From Myxococcales bacterium 68-20 (lineage in GTDB: Bacteria > Myxococcota_A > Polyangia > Polyangiales > Polyangiaceae), in NCBI GenBank assembly GCA_001899635.1, contig MKVQ01000040.1:251915-315914 (forward strand): a DNA stretch of 64,000 bases. The letters run 5' to 3'. Below, one piece after another: positions 57,470 through 64,000 of this stretch. The position numbers were made by a program, and so were the translations under genes. Positions within the stretch are counted from its first letter, which is position 1. Each line of letters begins with the position of its first letter. Under the pieces are notes generated by a model, which was not told where the DNA came from, made no database searches, and was given only the letters and a program-made list of their open reading frames with translations.

Positions 57470-58066
57470 TCAGGTCCAGTGGCCGGCGCGCATCGCGGCG
57501 GCGTCGATGACCTTGACCTTCGGTCCGAGCGCCTCGCGGAAGCTGTCCTCGTCCTCGTCGTCCATGATCGCGTCGCCGAAGCCGGCGGCGATCTCCATGG
57601 CCGTCGAGAGGATGCGGAGGAACTGAGCGAAGCTCGACGCGGCGAGCGTCGGTTGCCAGCGTTCCTGACCGCTCATCGCGGTGTAGACGGGGCAGTCGCC
57701 CTCGGGGTCGAGCTTCGACACGTCGAGGAAGTAGGGATCGCCCAGGAGAGAGCTCTCCGCGACGACGACCCACGACGGCTTCCAGTCGAGCGGGACCGTG
57801 CCGCCGTCCTGCGGCGTCTTCACGGTGTCCTGCGCCTTCTCGAGCTCGCTCGCCGGAAGCAGACGGACACGCTCCACCGGGGTGACGGTCTCCACCTTGG
57901 TCGGATCGGCCGCGGTGAGGAAAGCGCGGTAGCGCGCCGGGATCCGGAGCTTCTTCTTGAGCTCCTCGACCAGCGCCTTGTCAGCCTTGCCGAACGCGTG
58001 ATCGATCTTCCGCTTCTGAAAGACGGTCTTCAGACCTTCGACCGCATCTGCCAGATCACTGTCCAC
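57470..58066 (-). CDS. SMI1/KNR4 (SUKH)-like protein
   Basis: 198 residues from a GTG near a GAGGG site. The N-terminal helix, KKLRIPARYRAFL and the DWKPSWVVVAES and PYFLDVSK strands fit the SUKH fold. SUKH proteins include immunity proteins for secreted toxins, but many have other roles; no toxin gene is adjacent. It begins about 430 bases from the divergent hisD gene and is 66 bases upstream of the upp-like gene on the same strand. Confidence 0.65.
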   Translation of the reverse strand: MDSDLADAVEGLKTVFQKRKIDHAFGKADKALVEELKKKLRIPARYRAFLTAADPTKVETVTPVERVRLLPASELEKAQDTVKTPQDGGTVPLDWKPSWVVVAESSLLGDPYFLDVSKLDPEGDCPVYTAMSGQERWQPTLAASSFAQFLRILSTAMEIAAGFGDAIMDDEDEDSFREALGPKVKVIDAAAMRAGHWT

Positions 58067-58493
58067 AGGAGCCCTCGTCCGAAAAATGCTCGAAGTGTTC
58101 GGTAGCGGGCCTCGCGGCGCCGCGGCGAAGGGCGCGTACGTTACCACTTGCGGGGCCTCTTCGGATACCGATCTTCCCCTCACCACGCGACAAGCCCAAA
58201 AATAGAGAAGTGTCGAAGGCGCACCTCTGCGGGGGCTGCGGGTAGTTGGGGCGCGAGCCCCAAGTTTCAAGGAGCAATGAGGCGCAGCTCTGCGGGGGGG
58301 GCGCGACTCCCGAGCTCGTGGGCTCGACACGCCTGGGCTCTCTCGGCCGCGAGAGCGCGTCCGTCGTGCCGGGCGGCGCCGTGCCGTCCGGGGTGAGCAT
58401 TCATGTCGCGCTCTGTCCGCGTTTGCGTTCGTGTTCGCGTTCGAGGGCGTCGCTCCCACAATCGGGGGCCGTGGGCTAAGGTCCGCGCCTCCG
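58067..58493. other. Divergent intergenic region carrying a dispersed repeat
   Basis: No gene is seen in these 427 bases. It should hold the promoters of the SUKH-like gene and of hisD. A hairpin-bearing repeat (58207-58266) and a degenerate partial second unit just after it occupy the middle. Confidence 0.55.
58207..58266. repeat. Hairpin-bearing dispersed repeat, copy 1
   Basis: The core 58236-58266 matches 60085-60115 at 29 of 31 bases. It contains a perfect 7-bp stem TTGGGGC/GCCCCAA (58246-58263) with a GCGA tetraloop. Weaker similarity extends to the left. A degenerate partial unit follows at about 58270-58330. Confidence 0.7.
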
Positions 58494-59819
58494 ATGAACG
58501 ACGGTCGAGTCGCTCGCCTGGTGCATGGAACGGCTGGCTTCGACGAGGCGATGGCGCGCCTCCGCGATCGCGGCGAGAGCGACTTCGCCAAGGTCGAGCC
58601 GCAGGTCCGCGAGATCCTCGACGCGGTCCGGCGGGAAGGCGATCGCGCCGTCCTCCGGTTCGTGGAGCGCTTCGAGCGCCGCACGCCGAAGGCGCTCTGC
58701 GTTCGCGAGCTCGACGGAAAGGCGGCCCTCGATCGGCTCGCCCCGGCGGCGCGCGAGGCGCTCTCGCTTGCGGCCGAGCGCATCACCAAGTTCCACGAGC
58801 GCGAGCGCGCGGCGATGTTCCCCGGCTCGGGGTTCCGCTTCGAGGATGAGGGGAAGACGCTCGGCCTGCGCGTCCGCGCGCTGGCGCGCGTCGGCGTCTA
58901 TGCGCCGGGAGGCAAGGCACGTTACCCGTCGAGCGTCCTCATGAGCGCGATCCCGGCAAAGGTCGCGGGGGTCCAGGACATCGTCCTCGCGACGCCGCTC
59001 AGCGGGAAGGCGGAGGAAGACGACAGCATCCTCGCAGCGGCGCACCTCGCAGGGGTGTCGGCGATCGTCGATTCGGGCGGCGCCCAGGCGATCGCGGCGC
59101 TCGCGTTCGGCACCGAGAGCATCCCGCGCGTCGACAAGATCGTCGGCCCGGGCAATGCCTACGTGGCATGCGCGAAGCGCCTCGTCTACGGGGCCGTCTC
59201 GATCGACTCGATCGCAGGCCCGAGCGAGATCCTCGTGCTCGCAGACGAGACGGCCGACCCCGCGCACGTCGCCGCCGACCTCCTCTCTCAAGCCGAGCAC
59301 GACGAGGACGCCTACGCGCTCCTCGTCACCACCGAGGTCGCGCTCGCGGATGCCGTGGAGCGCGAGCTCGCCCGCCAGCTCGACGCGTTGCCTCGCAAGG
59401 CGATCGCGAGCGAGTCGCTCCGGCGCCACGGTCAGATCTTCATCGTCTCCGATCGCGCGGGTCTCGCCCTGGCGGCGAACACGATCGCGCCCGAGCACCT
59501 CAGCCTCCAGGTCGACGAGCCGGAGGCGCTCCTCGACGGCATCGGCAACGTCGGCGCTGCGTTCATCGGCCCGGCGACGCCGGAGGCGGCCGGCGACTAC
59601 GTCGCTGGTCCGTCGCACGTCCTGCCGACCGGAGGCGCCGTGCGCTTCGGCTCGCCTCTCGGTGTCCACGACTTCGTCGCGCGCACTTCGCTCATCCGCT
59701 ACACCGCGGATGCGCTTCGCAGGGACGAAGCGAACATCTGTGCGTTCGCGCGCCTCGAGGGCCTCGAAGCGCATGCGCGCGCGGTGCTCGTGCGTACGCG
59801 AGGTCTTCCTTCTTCGTGA
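58494..59819 (+). CDS. hisD: Histidinol dehydrogenase
   Basis: 441 residues. HisD oxidises histidinol to histidine with two NAD, the last step of histidine synthesis. The zinc ligands Gln266 and His269 (SQAEHDEDA), Asp368 and His427 are all in place, each seven or eight positions from the E. coli numbers. The catalytic pair Glu334-His335 lies in the APEHLSL motif. The ATG gives a normal N-terminus. No other his gene is adjacent, so hisD is apparently separated from the pathway operon. Confidence 0.96.
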   Translation: MNDGRVARLVHGTAGFDEAMARLRDRGESDFAKVEPQVREILDAVRREGDRAVLRFVERFERRTPKALCVRELDGKAALDRLAPAAREALSLAAERITKFHERERAAMFPGSGFRFEDEGKTLGLRVRALARVGVYAPGGKARYPSSVLMSAIPAKVAGVQDIVLATPLSGKAEEDDSILAAAHLAGVSAIVDSGGAQAIAALAFGTESIPRVDKIVGPGNAYVACAKRLVYGAVSIDSIAGPSEILVLADETADPAHVAADLLSQAEHDEDAYALLVTTEVALADAVERELARQLDALPRKAIASESLRRHGQIFIVSDRAGLALAANTIAPEHLSLQVDEPEALLDGIGNVGAAFIGPATPEAAGDYVAGPSHVLPTGGAVRFGSPLGVHDFVARTSLIRYTADALRRDEANICAFARLEGLEAHARAVLVRTRGLPSS

Positions 59820-59838
59820 CGTGACGGTAGAGCATGGC

Positions 59839-59858
59839 GTGACGGATGCGTTCGTCAC
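59839..59858. terminator. Hairpin after hisD
   Basis: GTGACGGA (59839-59846) pairs with TTCGTCAC (59851-59858), including one G-T pair, around the loop TGCG. It lies 20 bases after the hisD stop. No T-run follows. Confidence 0.45.
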
Positions 59859-60022
59859 TGCGTAAACGTGCTGACGCCCGCGAACGAGTCATCGTCCTAA
59901 CGGATCGCAGCAAACATCCAAAAAGCGTCGACGATCGTCGAGTGCGCGCGATGGGAGCGAGAGTTGCATCGGGGCGCGCGGGACGGTGCGCGCCGGCAGG
60001 GCTCGAGGCCTTCGGCGTGCTG

Positions 60023-60028
60023 AGGAGG
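60023..60028 (+). promoter_or_regulatory. Ribosome-binding site of the metalloprotease gene
   Basis: AGGAGG stands five bases before the ATG at 60034. It supports this start over later GTG codons and thus places the dispersed repeat inside the coding region. Confidence 0.7.
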
Positions 60029-60033
60029 TCGGG

Positions 60034-63000
60034 ATGTCGTCGAAATCAAGGAGCGCCGAGGGCGCCCCTGTGCGTGTGGCACCACTGCGGGTGGTTGGGG
60101 CGCGAGCCCAAAGTTGGTTTGGCAGGCTTGGCCTGACCGCTCTGGTCATCGGCGTCATCGGCAGCGGAACCGCTGCGGTCGGATGTGCCGAGGAGCGAGA
60201 TCCGATCGATCGCGTTCAAGCGAACGCGATCCCGAAGAGCTTCTTCGTGGGCGCGAAGCTCAACGACTCGAGCGACGATCCCGAGTTCTACGCGCGATCG
60301 ATGGTCATCGACGTGCCGTACGGCGAGTCGGGCTCCGACTTCTTGATGTTCACGAACACGATCAACTCGATGTCGAAGATCAAATGGTCGATCGAGGAGA
60401 ACAACCTCGTCGGTCGCGTGAGCTTCGAGCGCATCGCGGGCACGGACGGCAAGGGCCTCACGCCGAACAAGGATCCGCAGCGTGATCCGACGAAGCCGCT
60501 CGCGCAGAACGACGGTGTCGTCGTCTACAACTTCCGCATCATCAGCCAGTTCGACATCCGCCGTTCGTACAACCCGCAGACCGGCGAGGAGTCGAACATC
60601 ATCGAGGAGAATGCCACCGACCGCCCGTGGCAGGACCGCGAGTACATGCGGGTCGACTTCTCCCAGAACCTCGTCACGACGGCCTACGACTTCGACACGC
60701 TCTCCCTGCTCGGCGTCTACAACGGCATTCGCTACACGCCGATGCAGTTCGATCTTCGTAATCCGAACGACGAAAACGCGCCCGTCTACGATATCAAGGG
60801 TGGCTATCTCGACATCACCAACAAGGTCTTCGCCGAGCCGCAGATGATCAACCTCGGGAGCATGCAGCTCCCGGGCTGCCTCCTGCCGAGCATCGTCCGC
60901 GGCGGTACGGAGCCGGTAGGCAACTGCAACCCGAACGAGATCACCATCCGCCACGCGTTCAAGCGTGTCGTCGACACCGACTACGAGCCGATGGACTGGG
61001 ACGGCCGGAGGTTCGAGACCTACGGCGCCTTCACCACCGATCGTAACGGCTACGCGCGGGACTACGGGCTCGCGGACCAGAACTGGAAGCGTTATATCAG
61101 CCGCTACAACATCTGGGAGCGCAGCCACGTCTACAGCGATCCGGTGAAGATGACGGGGGCGGTGACCTGCAACGCGGACGTCGACTGTTCGGACATCGGC
61201 GCGCTCGGCAGCTCGCGCTGTGACACCTACGCCGGGAAGTGCACGCTCCCCTACCAGCAGCGCAAGGAGAAGCCGGTCGTCTGGCACTACTCCGACGGCA
61301 GTGCGCCCGAGTTCTTCGAGCCGACTCGCGAGGCCGCCGAGGAGTGGGACGTTGCGATGCGCTCCGCGGTCATGACCGCGAAGTACGCCGAGTGCATGCG
61401 CTTCGGCAACCTCGGCGATCCGAACCAGATCTGTCTGGAGCAGTACCCGGGCGTCATCGACGGGAACTACGCCGAGGAGGAGGACGCGCTCTTCCTCGTG
61501 AAGGAGGTGCAGGCCTGCCGGCGCGATGCGGTGAAGGCAGGGAAGAAGGATCCCATCGCGGAGTGCGAGGGGCTTGCCGACCAGCTCTCCGATCAGCGCC
61601 GCTATTCACCGGCCGTCCGCGCGATCGCGAAGATGCCGGAGATGGTCATTCTCTGCCACAGCCCGGTCGACGCTCTCGACCCCGCAGTCTGCGGCAAGCC
61701 TGGCACGGTCGCGCGTCTCGGTGACCTCCGGTTCCACCTGGTGACGTCCGTGGCTACCCCGCAGACGAACTCGCCGTGGGGGATCATGTCGGACTCCAAC
61801 GATCCGCTGACCGGCGAGCACGTCGCGGCGAGCATCAACGTCTGGACGCACGTGAACGACATGTTCGCGCGCGGCCTCATCGACACGTTCCGTTACATCG
61901 GCGGTGAGCTCACCACGGAGGAGATCACCGACGGCACGTACGTCAACAAGTGGGTCGAGGCTGCGCGGAGCTCGAACGGGCTCGGGATCGCCCCCGTCAT
62001 CGGCGGCGCCGAGGTCGACAAGCGCGTTGCGGCGATCGCCGGTGTGTCCGTCGAGAAGCTGAAGCAGCTGGAGGCGAAGAACGAGAAGCGACGTCCGATG
62101 AAGGGCCGCATCTCGGAAGCCCAGCGCACGCCGCTCGAGCGGGCGTTGCTCGCGGACCTCGAGCGGGTCGCGCAGACGAAGGCGTCGTTCGACGCACCGT
62201 CGACGTGGGCGCCGGTCTACGAGGCGCGGATGAACCAGCTCCGCGGTACACCGGGAGAGGCTGCGCTCGTGACGCCTGCGATGCAGGAGCTCGCCAAGTC
62301 GGCCCTCGGGAAGCTCGGCGGGAGTCTGAGTGCCTCGAGCGCCCAGAGCGCCGATCCGCAGAGCGCGATGTTCAAGGCGGCGTCGCCGCTCCAGGGCTTG
62401 AACCCGAAGCTCGCGAGCGCGCTCGAGCACCGTCTCGAGAGCTCGCTCGCCGAGCGCGGAGCGTGCGTCATGAACTACGAGGCGCTCGCGCCGCTCGGCT
62501 ATGCCGCGCTGGCCGAGGAGCTCCAGAACAAGTTCGGGCGCTTCAATCCGAGCGACGGACCGGGCGTGCAGCTCGAACGTGCGGACAGGATGAAGAACTG
62601 GCTCGCTCGTCGAGCGCACTACTCCGTCATCGCGCACGAGATGGGGCACTCGTTCGCGCTCCGACACAACTTCGTGAGCTCGTCGGACTCGTGGAACTAC
62701 CGCCCGCAATACTGGGCGCTTCGCACGAACGCGAAGACCGTGACTGCCGAGTGTCCGGCCGACGCGAGCGCGGCGGCGGACGGCTCGAAGTGCGTCGGCC
62801 CGCGCTGGCTCGACAAGGTCACGCCCAACGAGCAGAAGAACCTCATCAACATGTGGGCGCAGTCGTCCACGATGGAGTACGCCGGTGAGCCCTCGCAGGA
62901 TCTGCTCGGCATCGGCGTCTACGACTTCGGCGCCGCGCGGATGTTCTACGGCGATGCGGTGACGGTCTACAAGGACGCCCGTTTCCAACGTGACAAGGAG

Positions 63001-64000
63001 ATCGGCAAGGTCGCTCAGGATCACCAGAACGACTTCGGTGGGCTCCTCGGCTTCCGCTACGGCAACTTCTCGAACCCAATCCACTACTCGCAGCTCGACA
63101 AGCGCGTGAACCTCATCGAGGCCTGCGAGGCCGTCCAGCCGGAGGCGTTCAGGCCCGCGAGCTGGAACGAGGAGAAGGACGGCAAGTGGAGCGCGCTCAT
63201 CGACGGCCACATCGTCACGGACGAGGGGGGCCGCTCGATCAAGTGCAGCCAGCCGAAGGTCGACTTCGTCCAGTGGGACGCGATGAAGTCCACCGATAAG
63301 AAGACGCACTCGTACGACGGGAGGAACCGGGTCAGGGTCCCGCATGCTTTCGCGTCGGACAACTGGGCCGACCTCGGCAACGTCGCCGTCTTCCGCCACG
63401 ACAACGGCGCCGATCTCTACGAGACCATGCACTTCTGGCAGGCGCAGCAGGAGATGAACCACATCTTCACGTCGTACCGCCGTGGCCGCCGGGACTTCAA
63501 CATCTGGGGCGCGTTCCGGCGCACGCTCACGCGCTACCACGAGAAGATGCGCGACTCCGCGAAGGCGATCGGCCTCTTCGTCAATCTCGCGCGCGACACC
63601 GTCGTTCACTACAACAGCGCCGGTGACGACCCCGAGGCGTTCGTCGCCGACATCCTGAAGCAGGTCGCCGTCGAGAGCACGATCGCGAGCTCGATCGCGT
63701 TCGACCAGTTCTCGCACGTGTTCTCGCGTCCGCAGCCCGGCGAGCACGGCACCGTCGGTGTCGAGGACGCGGAGAACGGCACCACGATCGTTCGCTCGTG
63801 GGACGGAACGGGCTTCGCCGACAAGGGCATGCGCCCGCTCCTCTCCGTCGCCAACGGCGTCACAGGCGGCTTCGGGACCATCTCGCTCGGCGGCCGTCCG
63901 GTCGAGAACGCGCTCGATCGCAACCAGGGCCGCGACTACAACTCCTGGTACACGCTCAACGTCGGCTCGTACTACGAGAAGGCGTACACCGCGTACCTGA
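60034..64000 (+). CDS. Large metzincin-like zinc metalloprotease lipoprotein (cut by window edge)
   Basis: 1322 codons are open to the right edge with no stop. A long basic n-region leads to a hydrophobic signal and lipobox AVGC (Cys51). The zinc motif HEMGHSFALRH has His868, Glu869, His872 and His878, the HExxHxxxxxH spacing of metzincins, with Ala in place of the usual Gly. A possible Met-turn, STMEY with Met947, follows. The rest fits the large zinc-dependent lipoprotein proteases known in Myxococcota. It probably degrades proteins outside the cell, perhaps prey proteins. Residues about 18-27 are encoded by a dispersed repeat copy. Confidence 0.88.
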   Translation, partial: MSSKSRSAEGAPVRVAPLRVVGARAQSWFGRLGLTALVIGVIGSGTAAVGCAEERDPIDRVQANAIPKSFFVGAKLNDSSDDPEFYARSMVIDVPYGESGSDFLMFTNTINSMSKIKWSIEENNLVGRVSFERIAGTDGKGLTPNKDPQRDPTKPLAQNDGVVVYNFRIISQFDIRRSYNPQTGEESNIIEENATDRPWQDREYMRVDFSQNLVTTAYDFDTLSLLGVYNGIRYTPMQFDLRNPNDENAPVYDIKGGYLDITNKVFAEPQMINLGSMQLPGCLLPSIVRGGTEPVGNCNPNEITIRHAFKRVVDTDYEPMDWDGRRFETYGAFTTDRNGYARDYGLADQNWKRYISRYNIWERSHVYSDPVKMTGAVTCNADVDCSDIGALGSSRCDTYAGKCTLPYQQRKEKPVVWHYSDGSAPEFFEPTREAAEEWDVAMRSAVMTAKYAECMRFGNLGDPNQICLEQYPGVIDGNYAEEEDALFLVKEVQACRRDAVKAGKKDPIAECEGLADQLSDQRRYSPAVRAIAKMPEMVILCHSPVDALDPAVCGKPGTVARLGDLRFHLVTSVATPQTNSPWGIMSDSNDPLTGEHVAASINVWTHVNDMFARGLIDTFRYIGGELTTEEITDGTYVNKWVEAARSSNGLGIAPVIGGAEVDKRVAAIAGVSVEKLKQLEAKNEKRRPMKGRISEAQRTPLERALLADLERVAQTKASFDAPSTWAPVYEARMNQLRGTPGEAALVTPAMQELAKSALGKLGGSLSASSAQSADPQSAMFKAASPLQGLNPKLASALEHRLESSLAERGACVMNYEALAPLGYAALAEELQNKFGRFNPSDGPGVQLERADRMKNWLARRAHYSVIAHEMGHSFALRHNFVSSSDSWNYRPQYWALRTNAKTVTAECPADASAAADGSKCVGPRWLDKVTPNEQKNLINMWAQSSTMEYAGEPSQDLLGIGVYDFGAARMFYGDAVTVYKDARFQRDKEIGKVAQDHQNDFGGLLGFRYGNFSNPIHYSQLDKRVNLIEACEAVQPEAFRPASWNEEKDGKWSALIDGHIVTDEGGRSIKCSQPKVDFVQWDAMKSTDKKTHSYDGRNRVRVPHAFASDNWADLGNVAVFRHDNGADLYETMHFWQAQQEMNHIFTSYRRGRRDFNIWGAFRRTLTRYHEKMRDSAKAIGLFVNLARDTVVHYNSAGDDPEAFVADILKQVAVESTIASSIAFDQFSHVFSRPQPGEHGTVGVEDAENGTTIVRSWDGTGFADKGMRPLLSVANGVTGGFGTISLGGRPVENALDRNQGRDYNSWYTLNVGSYYEKAYTAYL
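60047..60115. repeat. Hairpin-bearing dispersed repeat, copy 2 (inside a coding region)
   Basis: The core 60085-60115 matches copy 1 at 29 of 31 bases, with stem TTGGGGC/GCCCAAA (one mismatch) and the same GCGA loop. It lies in the region that encodes the n-part of the metalloprotease signal peptide. Confidence 0.65.

Noticed and set aside
58246-58479. Short plus-strand frame before hisD
   Set aside because: It runs through the dispersed hairpin repeat and overlaps regulatory space; no coding support.
61606-63747. Long minus-strand frame opposite the metalloprotease
   Set aside because: No domain is recognisable and the plus-strand frame carries the HExxH motif, lipobox and ribosome site.

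Overview
The window is dense, high-GC DNA with no tRNA, rRNA, CRISPR array, transposase or phage gene that I can see. The gene content points to Myxococcota, most likely the class Polyangia. It has many lipoproteins with Asp/Ala/Gly-rich linkers and Cys-rich repeats, MYXO-CTERM-like C-termini, a Ser/Thr kinase fused to a P-loop ATPase, an FHA-GGDEF protein, RCC1 and kelch propellers, and HExxH lipoprotein proteases. This placement is inferred from gene style, not from a marker gene.

Layout. 1-2181 (minus): a short-chain dehydrogenase, a J-domain/TPR protein and the N-terminal part of dapA, cut by the left edge. 2384-4938 (plus): an FHA-diguanylate cyclase coupled to a lipoprotein beta-glucosidase. 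5100-6290: a diheme cytochrome c/rhodanese fusion lipoprotein. 6473-16070: block A, eight genes. 16312-23415: a beta-propeller lipoprotein, a small lipoprotein, a YcxB-like membrane protein, a THEP1-like NTPase, an aldo/keto reductase, two decayed gene fragments, a divergent ECF-like sigma factor and a VOC protein. 23682-33155: block B, a second, diverged copy of block A. 33270-39906: a Cys-rich lipoprotein, an SCP2 protein, a family III CoA-transferase, a stand-alone GspE N-domain protein and a zinc-ribbon kinase-ATPase. 39915-48203: an MBL hydrolase, a Yellow/MRJP-like lipoprotein, two divergent Cys-helix lipoproteins, a GNAT, a HAD/App1-like protein, a histidine kinase and a DedA protein. 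48269-56527: a lipoprotein with six 40-residue Cys repeats, a membrane protein, a STAND ATPase, a DUF1579-like protein and a large kelch protein. 56583-64000: a uracil phosphoribosyltransferase, a SUKH-like protein, hisD, and a metzincin-like lipoprotein that runs off the right edge.

The main observation is the duplicated eight-gene block. Each copy runs: secreted barrel-like protein, ECF sigma factor, single-pass membrane protein with a helical-repeat tail, then five lipoproteins (Cys-rich NCGxCG protein, WAVG-repeat propeller, a second WAVG-related lipoprotein, a seven-repeat RCC1 propeller, and an IgGFc-binding-like protein). Gene order, junction overlaps (4, 4, 4, 26 and 4 bases) and lipoboxes are kept in both copies although the proteins have diverged strongly. 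I infer a dedicated sigma/membrane-partner switch that controls a co-translated set of outer-surface lipoproteins, possibly a surface complex. Its function is unknown from sequence.
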